64,000 nt of DNA from Chondrus crispus (Eukaryota; Rhodophyta; Florideophyceae; Gigartinales; Gigartinaceae): NCBI RefSeq assembly GCF_000350225.1, contig NW_005179007.1, forward strand, positions 150,835 through 214,834, given 5' to 3'. Below are positions 21,673-32,995 of this stretch, piece after piece. The translations under genes and the position numbers were made by a program. Position 1 is the first letter of the stretch; the number at the start of each line of letters is the position of its first letter. Under the pieces are notes generated by a model. The model worked only from the letters and a program-made list of their open reading frames with translations. It was not told the origin of the DNA and did no database searches.

Positions 21673-21857
21673 GCCACAGAGTGCAGCGCCAGAGGGCTTC
21701 TCCCCCCCTTTGGGGGACACCGCCCCTATGGAATGGGGGACCAATACGTGTCCGTGACGTCGGCGTTCCGCCGTTTGCGAATCGACCGCATGTAAGACAA
21801 CCGGATCGACGTTGGCGTCGCCATGCCGTACGCTTTTCGCTTCGCCACGGCCGAAAA

Positions 21858-23405
21858 ATGTTCATCGTGGAGCCTCGATTGATTTGGAAGATTGCCGCTC
21901 GCGGAAGAGAGGCTCGCTTACTGCCTCCATGGAGGCAGATGCGCGAAGGGGGTGTGAGGGGCGTGCTTTATGACGTGGAGGGGAGGCGTCTGTCGTTCCT
22001 GAACAATGGGGCGTGTAGAGGCGATGTGGACGTGCACGGCTGGGGTGAAGGCAGGGTGTTGTTTGGGCCGTTCGTGTACTGGCCGTACCACGAGGGTGAG
22101 TCTGTGACACTGGTAAAGGTTAGGTGTAGTGCAATGTGCCTATCAGGTCGGAACCAGGGTCCAACGGTCCAGCAACAACACAACCAACAAACAACAACCA
22201 ACAAGAGTTGCCGACGGCACAGCCCTACGGAGTGTCCGATTCTCCCTTTCCCTTTAAGTGGGTTTGCGGCCCACAGTAGCTCAAGTCCCGGATAGGGGGG
22301 GCAAAAGGAAGATGCCCGGCCCGGGACGAATGGTGGTAGAGTCTTGTACAGGCAGTTGCTCGGCGAGTTCCGGGCGGTGATTAAGAAGCCAGGCCAGATG
22401 GGTCGTAAGGCCAATGCTCGCTGAGCGCTTGATACACCTTATACCCTTGACAAGGTCTTCCACGGGGGCGTCGCAACGCAGCCCGACGGGAATTAGCAAA
22501 CACGTAGCACCGCTACACCTCCGTACTGCCCGATGGCGAAGTACCGACACCGGAACGGTCGCAACCTGTATCCGATGGAACCAACACTGTCCTGTATACA
22601 CAACAGGACCTTCGAGGGAGACGTCGTCGCAACAGCCTCCGTCGGTGGACGTAAACAAGTAGCAGCGCTACACCCACGTGTCGCCCGATGGCTAAGACAC
22701 CTACACCGGTCCGGTCGCAACCAAAGCCGATTGCACCAACAACAAACAAAAGAACCAACACAAGAGCCCGATGACTCCAGTCGTCACAATGCGGATCGCA
22801 ATCAGGCACTGTGGAACCAACACAAGATAAGGGAATAGAAATAGAGATAGAAATAGAAATGGATAGGTGAAATAAAGGAAAAGGAAAGGGAACCCCCGAG
22901 CGCAAAGGATAACGTAATCTGTGGTAAAAGGGAGCGTCTTGGGAAAGACGGACTTCGACCAAGGCGATATTCAACTCTGGCAACTCGGGTTACCTTTACT
23001 GACTTGGTGGTCAGAGGGCTAAGGTATATATCGCCCCGCCGGAGCCACTACAGTAGCTCGCGGCACTAGATCCTAGATCTAATCTAATGTCAACAAAATT
23101 AATGCTAACTAATTAACTAAATAAAATATAATAATTAAAAATTAAAACTGTGCAATTATTCACACGTGTGTCCCCCAACCCGGACTACTTTTCATATCCA
23201 AATATTTTCCTTTCTTTTCACCACCTGTAGAGCCCCATATTGCACTACACTGGGCTGCGGTGAGCGTGGCGGCTGTGCTCGTGGAGGCAACGGCGTGAGG
23301 AGGGCTATGAGGTTGGCATGCGATGGGCTCGTGATCAACCAGACGTGGGAGCAGCGGTTGCGGTACGTAATGCCGGTCGACGAGGTCAAGCGCGGGAGTA
23401 GGTAG
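21858..23405 (+). CDS. Hypothetical protein, two exons, 1.1-kb intron (tentative)
   Basis: The frame with ATG 21858 is open to a strong donor at 22096 (GAG|GTGAGT). An acceptor after a pyrimidine-rich tract, ending TGTAGAG at 23232, restores the frame in phase and leads to GLVINQTWEQRLRYVMPVDE and TAG at 23403-23405. The exon 1 frame is also open upstream to 21681. The protein would be about 136 aa with several Trp, Gly and Cys. I recognise no domain. The intron would be ten times longer than the others here and holds direct repeats and an AT-rich patch, as if it had received an insertion. Alternatively this is non-coding DNA inside a Harbinger-type element. Confidence 0.3.
22497..22740 (+). 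repeat. Two diverged 89-bp direct repeats, 155 bp apart
   Basis: 22497-22585 and 22652-22740 align along their length (CGCTACACC, GCCCGATGGC, ACACCGG.CCGGTCGCAACC, ending ACCAAC). They differ at roughly a quarter of positions by eye. They lie in the putative long intron. Confidence 0.65.
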
Positions 23406-23500
23406 TATGTGGGGCGTTTTGATACTGGAGAAACGTTTACTCGCTGAATACTCTGGTTACTCGTTCGTTTTCTTTGTTTGCTGCTGCGAGTGGAGCGTCG

Positions 23501-24327
23501 TTACCAAGAAAGTACGGATTGCATTTGCTTCCCTGTTTGCTCCATCATGCCGCTCATGGAGTCGCGATAAGCTGCGAGCTCGGTTGCGCGCTGCGCGCGT
23601 TCTTCAGCCCTTTCCTTGCGGTCCTTCTCGCGCTGGTCCAATTCATGTGTAGCTTTCTCGCGCGCAAAGTCTAACTTCTTTTGCTCCATGTCAAATCTGG
23701 CCGCTTCTGATTCGCGAAGTGCGAGCCCTATGGATTGCATACCATCACCCACAGCCAAGCGTCGTTTTTTCGAAGGGCTCTCCTCGTCCGAACTCATCTT
23801 CTGTTCACGTCTTTTTTACCACGCAGTGCATTGAGCACTAAATCTTGTCCTGCAGCGATCTTCTAGCGCTCCTGATCAGCACGTTCCTTCATATCTCCAT
23901 CCTTTCGGGCCCCAAGGTCCCCCTTTGCTTCTAGAACGTCCCTCATTAGCACATCGAGCTGCCCTTTCTCACTTCCAACACCAGAACGAACACTGTCTTG
24001 CCCATCGCGCTTGGCGTACTGGTCGAGCAGCTCCTTGAATCTGTCTTGAATGTGTTTTCCCGTGACTTTGTGTGCGAGATTTGGGTTTGCGTTGGCTTTC
24101 AGAGCCGCGGTCTCGAAGCAGGAGAGCGTCTCTCCATGCGGGGCTACACGTGCCTCGGAGGCGAAGACTTTTTGCGCGATAATTAGATCTTCTGTGCCCG
24201 TTAATTTGGACTTGCGACCCGGCTTGGACTCTCGACGACGAATGTCTGTAGGGGTGGAAACAGGCGTCCCTCCTGGTGACTTCTCGGGGGTCCCTGGAAC
24301 GTCCTCAGGGGAAACAACAGTAGCCAT
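23501..24327 (-). pseudogene. Myb/SANT-like accessory protein of a Harbinger-type element
   Basis: Two minus-strand pieces: 23863-24327 (154 aa, with KLTGTEDLIIAQKVFASEAR and KHIQDRFKELLDQY, a trihelix/Myb-like helix pattern) and 23501-23797 (98 aa, a long charged coiled coil rich in Lys, Glu and Arg). After the TAG ending the first piece the same frame continues with KIAAGQDLVLNALRGKKD up to a TGA that overlaps the ATG of the second piece. One broken gene, or a gene with an intron, is more likely than two genes. PIF/Harbinger elements usually carry such a DNA-binding ORF alongside the transposase, and the arrangement convergent to 20476-21672 fits. Confidence 0.5.
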
Positions 24328-25556
24328 GGCGCGAGGGGAGCAGAGGCTGATGTGTTTTTTGGCGTGTGCTGGTTTTGATGTGCTTGCAATTAGTTTCCCG
24401 CCAGCTGTGTTTGTGAAACGACTTCACAAACGAACCATATTTCACGATTGTTCGCCAGGCTTCATTTGTGAATTTCACAATTGGCTTTCACACGTGGACA
24501 GGTATTGAGAGAAAAACGAAATTCATTCACCATATTTTGATTCCGTAAATACTCTATTTTCAAGTATTCGCAATTTCGCACAAGCGCATTCCTCACGCAC
24601 AAATTTTCTTACAATTTTGGCATTACGCAACACTTATCTCTCACAGTTATAAATATTAGAACAAGTGCCCGCTGGGCTCCGTGCGCAATACGCACGCCGA
24701 GTCAAGCAAGTTTTCCTCTTCAAATGGACGGTAGAGGGGAAAAAAGACTCTTCTATCTCAGTATCATGTGTGAGCTGCCTCTCTACGTCCCACATGCCTA
24801 CATTCCGCCCTCATCGCAATGCTGTGCCCTCAATGCTTTCGTCTTTTTGTAGCAGTCTTGACTTGTGCTCCCGTCACCACGACTCACATTGTCCTAACCT
24901 TTCCACATACTCACGGCACCGCTTGAGATCCCATGTCTCCCTTTTGTCCGGTTACCACACCCCTGATTCGCGACTCCGTCTTCACGTCCAACACTGGCAT
25001 ATACGTCTTTTTCTAGATGAAGCACAGCTTCCGTCTGCCCTCATCGCTCATTTTTGACCGTGTTGGTTGCTTTTCCGCACCTTGTTGTTGATATCCTGCG
25101 CTCTACCCGTCTCTGACCCCATGCGCGCATGCTCCCCGGCGAGCTAATTTCAAAGAAGCCATCGCAGGTCTTTTGTTTCATCCAAGCTCGGCTTCGTTGT
25201 GTCTCTCATCCTCTTTTCGAGCATTTTATCTGGCGGCCTGCCTCCGCACCACTTCGATCCGCGAGTGGAAGTCGTCGACCCCCTTGAGCCCCCAACCCGT
25301 CCACTGCCACGCCCGCGTACTCCTTCTCCTCCCCGTCTCCAGGACCTCTTGCGAAACCGCACTCTTTTCTACAATACCCGAGCTCCATATCCCGGAGCTC
25401 GTGACTTGATGCGACCCCCCAGGTCCTCTCCCGCTACCAATCGCCATCTCCCGCTACTAATCGCCATCTCCCGGCCGGCTCGCTCCGCACCCGCCATGCT
25501 GTCACCACCCTCAACTTTCCCCCACGCTCCTATGCCCTAACACCTTGTAGTGCAAT
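24328..25556. other. No supported gene
   Basis: An ORF at 24665-25057 (130 aa, Ser/His/Cys-rich) has no recognisable features. A short hairpin GTTTGTGAA/TTCACAAAC lies near 24409-24431. CGCCATCTCCCGCTACTAAT-type units occur almost three times near 25440-25475. Confidence 0.4.
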
Positions 25557-26189
25557 TGTTATGACCACTACCGTACCGGGCGGGCGTCGGGAGTCCCGCC
25601 CGGCTACAGTAGCAAGATGTTAACCGATACGTTACATACGTGGCCATGACGTGTATAGGTGGCCACGTGGGCACCCACTTGTAGTTAGTGGCACCAGCTA
25701 GTGCAGGTGTACACGTGGTGGGCGACCGATCGGTGGGTCAGTACAGTAGTTTAATTCTAGTTACTGTAAGCTACAGTAAGCTGGATAAACTAAGTACAGC
25801 TACTGTGGTCCGTCCGGTGCCATCGCCTCACTAGGGGGTATAAGATAGAGAGGCTCCGGGCTGGAGGTAACCTGAGGCAAGCACGCCTCCAATAACTTCC
25901 TACCGTGTACCTTTCTCCGTACGGTTAAGTATACTTAACCGTACAGAGAAGGTCGGTACGACTATGACTTATGAGTCATTTAGGTTTCCAGCTGGCCACA
26001 GGTCGTACTGCTCTACACCCCAGTACGACTGCGCGTGTCCAGTGCATTGTAACTCCCTTGTCTAGTGCTTCCTACCGTTCCGGATCATTCTACCTGACGC
26101 TCCAGTGTAGCGGTCCCCCAGGCTCCCTCATCGTAGGTACAGTCTGTCCGTTTCAGCTTTCGGTTTAGCTACCCTACGGTTGTACCACA
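25557..26189 (+). repeat. Putative LTR (TGTTATGACC...ACCACA)
   Basis: The segment starts TG and ends CA, has a TATA-like GGTATAAGATAG near 25848 in plus orientation, and carries the TACAGTA-type motifs common in this window's repeats. A GC-rich inverted repeat (CCGGGCGGG/CCCGCCCGG) lies near its left end. No 5-bp target duplication is visible, and no second copy was found by eye, so its edges and identity are uncertain. Confidence 0.35.
25911..25952. repeat. 42-bp near-perfect palindrome without loop
   Basis: The inner 26 bp (25919-25944, GTACGGTTAAGTA and its complement) is exact. Pairing continues to 25911-25952 with one mismatch and one G-T pair. It lies within the putative LTR. Confidence 0.85.
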
Positions 26190-26471
26190 TTGTTGGTACT
26201 ATTCTGGAGGAGTTCTGGGGTTTCTAGACTCTCACCGTCGAGCTCAGGAAAGAGGACATCCGATTCAGTACGTGGACAAGTCGAAAACACGTATCAACCC
26301 CCGGTTCAAGCGAGAAGACAAGATGAACCCGACCGGAACCCCTGTGGAAGACTCCGGTCCGGGACGGGGCAGTACTCGCTCAGAACCCAATAAATACGGA
26401 GTGGACGGTCCTCGGGGCCGTCCCGGTCCTCGTCGGTTGAGCGGGTACCAAGCACCGCTCCCAGTGGGCAT

Positions 26472-26616
26472 TCAATACCTTATGGGCGCGCATGCAGACA
26501 AGGCTGGAGGATGCTCCTCAAATCGGTCCCCAGCCCAGTCGGCATCAGAGTACGCCATCAAGACTTCACTTGATACGTATAGTTCTAGTGCGTATTCTCT
26601 GGTCCCCTGTCGATAC
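26472..26616 (-). pseudogene. Copia RNase H remnant
   Basis: The minus strand reads YRQGTREYALELYVSSEVLM then AYSDADWAGDR, the first RNase H motif (YSDADWAGD) with its Asp. Similarity ends directly afterwards. It is the continuation of the RT piece ending at 29813, separated from it by the hAT insertion. Confidence 0.75.
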
Positions 26617-26697
26617 CAGTGTTGGGCGGGCATGGGGTCTACCCCTTGCCTCGAGGGGCAAAGGACAAAGGTAGGGCATATCGTTGACCTTGCTGCG

Positions 26698-26759
26698 GCA
26701 GCAAGGGGCAAGCTTGACTTGACCCTTGCCCTCTGACAAGGGTCAAGGCCCCTTGCTGC
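26698..26759. repeat. Subterminal hairpin in the hAT element
   Basis: GCAGCAAGGGGC (26698-26709) pairs with 26748-26759, and CTTGACCCTTG (26718-26728) with 26737-26747. The loop is 8 nt and there is an 8-nt bulge on the left arm. It lies in the GGCAAGG-rich left subterminal region. Confidence 0.8.
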
Positions 26760-26965
26760 GGGCAAGGGCATGCCCTGTGGGGCAACCAAAAAGGCATGGG
26801 GCTCAACAAGGGTCCAAGGAAAGGGGCAAGGGGCTCAAAAATGGGCAAGGCACAAGGCATGGACCTTTCGTCGGTTTGTATAAGGGCTAACAATAAGATT
26901 GGATATTGGAACAAATGAACCATCGTTGAATGGAGTGGGGTCGCGGTTGGTCATGGTCGTGGTAG

Positions 26966-29005
26966 TCAAAGGAAAGTACTCTCATTATCTACATCGATAT
27001 CCTTGATCTCATTCAATTCCTCCTCCAACTTAACTCCATCGTCTGCAAAGTCCTCTTCAATTTTAAACATTGATCCTGGAGCTTCATCAGGATAGTTCAG
27101 TGATATCTGCATCAGATTTTCCATCAGCTCTACCTTAGCCCTGTTTCTCCGCAGCTGTGATAGTACACCGGCGAGACTGAATGCTCTTTCGTTATCCATT
27201 TGGAATGGAGGGATGCCAAGGGTATGTCTGGCAACTTCTGCCACACGCGGAAAGCGTCCTGAGCAATCCTTTAACCATCTCAGCGCGGCTCTGGTGCTTT
27301 CCTTTGTACCTGAAATGTCCCCACGTCCACTGTACGGTTCGGAACGGAACCTAGCGAGTTCTTCCTTGGCAAGACCTAAGCAAGAGATAGTTTGCGTCTC
27401 ATCAAACAATCCGAAGCCATAGCTCATTGTTCTTGCATTCGTCTGTGATGTTATATCCATGCGTGTCAATGATTGTCGCCGGCTCAATCGTTTGCTCTCT
27501 TTTGAATTTAAAATCATAGGGATCAGAATCTTCTGATCATCCTCTTCAATCAAATGCCGACAAAGTTGCAAGTCCTCCCCAAGTATTTCACGAACAAGTC
27601 CAAGGTGCTTGTGGCGTGGATCAAGGCACAACGACAATATCATATGCGCCTTGCTTTCCTCGAATGAATGGAAACAGTCAGTGATGGGGCACAGACCGAC
27701 TGTTACGGCTTCACACATAGCATGCTTCATATAGCGGAGCTCCTGTTCATATGTTCCCTTCACGTCACTTAAAGGCAAAGGACCTCCCCCATTTCGAAGC
27801 GTTTTAATTTTGCGTTCCATCATAATGTTAAGCTGTAGCACCTTGGCCACAGCATCCGATAAAAGCCAAAAATCTCGGCGCTGGTGTAGCACGACCATGT
27901 CCATTACGGGTTTCATAACCTCAAGAAGAGCCTGTGCCACAAGCTAATCGTCTTCACTTGGCACTCTTCGACGCAGCTCAATGCCCGCCTGAGACGAAAA
28001 ACACAGCTCGACAGCTTTCTGGTACTGTAATAACCTGGACAGCGATACTACAACCATGACAAAGCGGACTTTGTACGGAGTGGAGTGTACCAATAGAACC
28101 AATTATGGGGTGCATAAATCTTCCCCTAACAACCTGAGTGCATCTTCGCGAGTTGCCGCCGCCATCTTTGACATGAGCCATCACTTTTTCTTTGATGGGA
28201 AACTGCGAAAGCTGGGCTCCAGAATTGATCGCCAGTTGCTGTCCTTCTGTACTTTCGCACTGAAACAAGCAGAGATGAACATGCTTTTGGTTAAATTCAT
28301 CGTCAAGAAAGTGACAAAATACATCAAAGACGTCTTCATATCCCCTTGACATCCAGAAATCAAAAGTAAGTTAACAGCTGTCCATGTTTTCCAAAAATGT
28401 ATTGACGTACTGCTCCCTAACGTTTCGAGTTAATTCTGGTAGCAGTGCAGTTGAGAGTTTTTTCCGCCCCGGCATCGTTACGCGCGAGTCCAAACCAGAC
28501 GTGTATAACTTAAACCAAGGCGATTGGACTAATCTAAGCTGTAGGTTCTCTTTGCCAATCCAGCAAATCAACCTTCGTTCAAATTGTTTTGCGCAGGGCT
28601 GGCTTCCGAAAATTTTCGGTGAGCTTTCAGCATGGAAGACACGGAAGTATGTGGCTTCTCCCGGGCATTCTTTTCTGAGTCTCTCGTGCTGCTTTTTGCC
28701 CTACCCACGGCGTTTTCAATCATGCGCAGAAGTCTAGAATGCGATTTCTCAACATGCCGCCGTGCCGACTTTGCACCTTGTTTCTTGCCGCATTTAATTA
28801 TGCCTTTGCGTCCACGTTTATCCCCTTTGGTTTGTTTGCATAACGTTGCTGCAGATTGGGATGAATGTACAGAACAGAGTGCACAAACTACTACGTCGGC
28901 CAAAATCGTACCGTCATCCTCTTGTATCGGTTCATAAAAACCCCAAAACGAAGCGGTTCTACGCTCCGGTTTCCATCTTACTAGTCTCGACAAGCACGCT
29001 GCCAT
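26966..29005 (-). pseudogene. hAT transposase, broken
   Basis: In coding order: 28568-29005 has a BED-type Cys/His finger (CALC...ARRHVEKSHSR); 28371-28571 continues (WIGKENLQLRLVQSPWFKLY); about 28360-27978 carries FDFWMSRGYEDVFDVFCHFL and VKDGGGN; 26966-27940 holds the C-terminal core with DPRHKHLGL, and the dimerisation domain ALRWLKDCSGRFPRVAEVAR, then PPFQMDNERAFSLAG. This is the domain order of hAT transposases. At least three stop or frame breaks divide it, so it cannot make one enzyme as sequenced. It fills the element delimited by the 18-bp TIRs. Confidence 0.87.
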
Positions 29006-29812
29006 TGCGTCGTTATTCTCAGGCCAATCATCCCCTTCATTGTCCTCATGGACAGAAAAACGCCTATCCGCAGATATAGACCGTTATTTCATTTGATGGT
29101 AAGGTAGTTGACCGTTCTCGTAAATAACATCGTTCTCAGGCAATATTCAGACACTTGGTTGAGAAGGTACGTGGGAGGAGCTTCCGGTGTCGATCACAGT
29201 CGGGAAATTAACATCATGTTCTACTGGTTTGCTTGTTACTGATCTAGATCCAAACCGTGAGGCATTGTCAGAGCGTCGATTGGCAGGAGTAACCTGGCTT
29301 TCCGACACCCCCTCGTTGCACGATCTAGCTTGGGAACATGCCGTGCATATTCGGACAGAACCTGAGCCCTCTCCGGGTGCGTTCGGAGCAAATACTTTCC
29401 TTACAGCCTCTGGTGTAGGTTGCCCGCATGTTGCGTGAATAATCAGCTTGCAATACACACACCGATGAGATCCGCCAACGATTTGTGCTCCATTGAGACA
29501 GCATTGTGAATCGCAGCAGTCAGAAGTAGACATTGGACCGCAGAGATTGATACTGATGAGGGTAGATCGAGCGTGAAGCAGTATGGGCTGAGGCGATACT
29601 TTGACACTCGCCGTCTCGATACTTTGAGTGAGTATCCTACAGTATGAATAAGGGATAGGGCAAGCGGTGGGGCAGGGTAGGGCAAGTGGTGGGGCAAGGG
29701 GTGGGGCAAGGGGTGGGGCAAGGGTAAAATGTTTTATACATGCCCCGCGTACAACGGACATGCAACAGACCATGCTGCTCGTACAAGGTTCAAGCATGCC
29801 CGCCCAACACTG

Positions 29813-30998
29813 ATAAATAGCTTAGTACTCGTTTCAGAGCGATCCAATGTGACTGAGAAGGACTGGCCGCATAGCGACACAGGAGCGAAACTGCTGCAGA
29901 AATAGCGGGTCTTGTCCTAGTGGATATGAACAACAAGCATTCAAGAGGCTCTCGGTACTGCAGACGGTTCACTGAGTCGCTAGAGAGATCTGAAAATTCC
30001 TTCAGAGCACTCTCACACATCGGAGTACTGACGGACTTCCAAGTAGATGTTCCAAACCTCTCGAACACTTCGATATGTAATGGCGTTGTGCCAGCCAACC
30101 TCCTCCAGAGGTCCGGGTGAGGACCACTCTCAAGAATGATGTCAAGGTTCCAAAGTCCTTGATATCGAGATGACGGCTGAGTTCCTTCTTGACTGCAAAC
30201 GACTTCTGATTATACAGGTCCCATAGCTATGATATCATCAACGTAAAGAAGTAACCAAACATTTTCACTACGGTAGACGCATTCCTGTGACCTGAGAGCG
30301 GAGAAGCTCATCCTACTCATTACTTCCTTCCAATTCTCTTGGCACAGTCTGGGTGCTTGGTTAAGACCATAAAGGCCTCGTCTGAGCTTCAACACCAGAC
30401 CATCTTGGCAGAGTCTCACGCCTTCTGGAGCCATGATATAGATGTCGGTGTCAATTTGCTCATCGAGAAAGGCTGTTCGCAAGTCCTTTTGGTGAGTGGC
30501 ATATTTCCTCTGTACGGCAACAGCAAGGCACATGCGTACTGTTGCAAAGCCAACAACAAGTGCAAATGTTTGTTCTACGTTCCCTTGAAAAAATTCCCGA
30601 ACGACTAGGCGAGCCTTATGGCGGCAGACATTACCATGCTCATCATGTCTGCGTACAAAAACAAACCTAGTCGTCAAAAGCTTCACTCCCTCTGCCTGTT
30701 CCAGAACTTCCCTAATTTCATGATGTCGCAAAGAGTCCAACTCGGAGTCAATTGCTACTTGCCATTCTTCTCTGTCCTCCTGCGAGAGGGATCCATTTAC
30801 CGTAACAGTAGTTGCTGCAGTGTTATTAATCATGGCTAATGCTCTGGAATTGCTGGCAGATCCCAGAGAATAAAACGATGGAGGTTTGCGCTCACGGCGT
30901 GGGTATCTTGATTCGTCGTCGTTCTGCCCCTCAGTCCCATTCTCGTGTGCACTACGTCCATTCTGATCGGTTCCCGATGATTCTGGGTAGTGGATCAA
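29813..30998 (-). pseudogene. Copia reverse transcriptase (degenerate)
   Basis: 30210-30998 includes EEWQVAIDSELDSLRHHEIR, KARLVVREFFQG, QKDLRTAFLDEQIDTDIYI and RGLYGLNQAPRLCQENW, and the catalytic LLLYVDDIIAM, here intact. After a stop and a frame change at about 30130-30210, 29813-30098 gives the RT C-terminal part (LQYREPLECLLFISTRTRPA, HWIALKRVLSYL). The reading ends at the hAT terminus at 29812. Confidence 0.85.
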
Positions 30999-31214
30999 TT
31001 GCTTGACTTTTCTTCAGAGGTTGGATGGGAAGTGCCAGCACTAATACTGTTACTGTAATCAGCATCAGGCGAAGTGCCCGGAAGCTCAGTCCCACGAGCT
31101 GGTGTCCGGGTATTTCCCCCAAGAGAATTCCCTTCGCTTCCAGACTGTAGCATAAACCCCCAGTCGCGTTGGGGTTTTAGCTGTGGTTCTTCGAAGACCT
31201 GTGAACGCGAGAAA

Positions 31215-31775
31215 GGACAAAACCACACACACCAGAAAAGAACGCGGGCGGTGGTAGCGTGGTAGAGCGATGGGGAGCGGACGCGAACACAGTACGCAGT
31301 AGAGCGGTTCGACGAGCTCGACGCCCCGGGGCGGCGCTAGTTAGCGTTCTAGCACCGACGGGCGGAGGCGGATCCAGCTCGCGCGCGTACGTTCGCGACC
31401 GCTGCCCGCGTTAGTTTCTAGTTAACGCACTCGCGCCAAGAGAACGCGTTTAGAATTAGCGGACGGGGTTAGACCTTCGGCGAAGGATCTGGTACCAAGC
31501 CCGTGCTTGTCCTTCTCTCCCTCCGCCGCCGGTCGCCCTGTCATTTAATATACAAGTAAATAGTCTATCATAACGTACTACAGTATCTACATTGTGGCTT
31601 ACACGGTAAGCCCGGGCTCCTCGCTCCCATGTGTCCCGCTGTACACGTGCCCAGCTGTCCACGAGTGCATACTTACAGGCGTGCGCGTGCGCGCTGTAAA
31701 ACTATTTGCGGGTGTACAGTAGTCACCCCCGCGGTTACATAATCGTAACCGCGATTATACCACATAGACACTGAT
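31215..31775 (-). repeat. LTR-like insertion inside the copia remnant
   Basis: Copia-like coding resumes on both sides (KKRRKKLN... and VFEEPQLKP...). Between them lie about 560 bp of GC-rich non-coding sequence. On the minus strand it begins near TGTGGTATAATCGCGG and contains a TATATTAAAT motif and GTGTACAGTAG-type motifs. A solo LTR is the likely explanation. I could not fix its ends or a target duplication. Confidence 0.35.
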
Positions 31776-31799
31776 TCATTTCCTGTGTCCTCCGAAACG

Positions 31800-32709
31800 A
31801 GCACCATGTCAGTCTTCAGTGATTTCTGGGACGTGAGGGCCAGGGAATTTTTCCTCTACAACTGTAACCTTTCGAGAAATGGCAGCCACGTTGCCAGATG
31901 AGACCCAAAGTTGGTATTGGCTATTTTATAGACAGCAAATCACAATTCCAGCTTCAGACTAAGTATTGAGCTTCTTCCGACGCTGTTTCGGGACGTGATA
32001 CCAACCGAGGCATCCGGAAACGCAAATAAAGGCCAAATTAGGCCTTGTACCGGTCATGAGTTCGTCTGAAGACACTACTTGATTGCGTGGAGCAAAAAAC
32101 ATGTTGCGGATCCGACATGCATGGACCACAGCTTCGGCCCAGAATCGTCGCGGTAGTGAGGCGTGTTGTAGCATGGTGCGAGCACATTCTATTATCGTCC
32201 TGTTGGCCATTTCTGCGATACCATTCTGATCGGGTGAATAGGATGGGAAGGTGCTTTGCTCGATTCCCTGCCCTGTATGACAGTCTCGAAGTGCCAAGTA
32301 TTCACCGCCGTTCTCACTATGAACACGCTTCACGGAACAGCTGAACCTTCTTTCTAACCAGGCCTGGTATAACTTGAACTGCAAAAGCACATCGCTGTTG
32401 CGGGCGATGTGTACCACAACCAGGAAGCCGCTGTACTGGTAAATAAATGACACAAAATACGAACAGCCAGAGAGAGCGTACTGACATCGAACCACACACC
32501 TCTGTGTGTATCACTTCGCAACGTTCCTTGGAACGAGAATTATTCTTGCGCAGAGTCTTTCTTGTCTGCTTCCCTTTCATGCAGCTGTCACAGGTACTAC
32601 TTCCGCTTGGTTTGTCCGCGAGGCTCGCCCCTGTCACATTGTCACTCTGTACCAGGTTCTTGATACCACCGAAATATTCATGCCCAAAGCGGTCGTGCCA
32701 GAGCTTCAT
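31800..32709 (-). pseudogene. Copia GAG-pre-integrase and integrase (degenerate)
   Basis: 32317-32709 has LWHDRFGHEYFGGIKNLVQ and CDSCMKGKQ, the HHCC zinc-binding N-terminus. 31959-32495 has the core, with SENGGEYLA, YSPDQNGIAEMANRTIIECA and SLPRRFWAEAVVHA. Beyond the stop near 31959 the frame is still recognisable (SEAGIVICCL, NSQYQLWVSS, ISRKVTVVEEKFPG). The first catalytic Asp region is eroded. Frames change between the pieces. Confidence 0.85.
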
Positions 32710-32995
32710 GCCAATCGTTTCCTTGTCATCATTTCCGTTGTCTCTGTCCCTATCACTCTCGAGCCTGCTTAAAACGGTATTCGCAGAGATGGACCAAGGA
32801 TAAATTGGCTGAGCGATGATACAGAGGACGCCCTAGTGCTTCTTCGCTTGAAGCTGCACATCTCCGTCCAGCATACCGTTGCATACATCAGCACGCATAT
32901 TAATGTCATATCCAACATCACACAACCTGCAACAAGAAATGAGATTTGATTCCACCTCGGGTACCTACAGTACATCATGGAGCTTAAACGTCCTC

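Larger units (their letters stand above)
26617..29812 (-). mobile_element. hAT DNA transposon with perfect 18-bp TIRs
   Basis: CAGTGTTGGGCGGGCATG at 26617-26634 is repeated exactly in inverse orientation at 29795-29812. CAGTG ends are characteristic of hAT. The 3196-bp element interrupts copia coding sequence: RVLSYL on one side, YRQGTREYAL on the other. Subterminal short repeats of GGGGCAAGG type are dense at both ends (26650-26850 and 29660-29725), as is common for transposase-binding sites. No clear 8-bp duplication remains (CTATTTAT versus GTATCGAC on the minus strand, 4 of 8 equal). Confidence 0.88.

Noticed and set aside
26590-26640. 8-bp hAT target-site duplication
   Set aside because: CTATTTAT and GTATCGAC agree at only 4 of 8 positions; I do not claim it.
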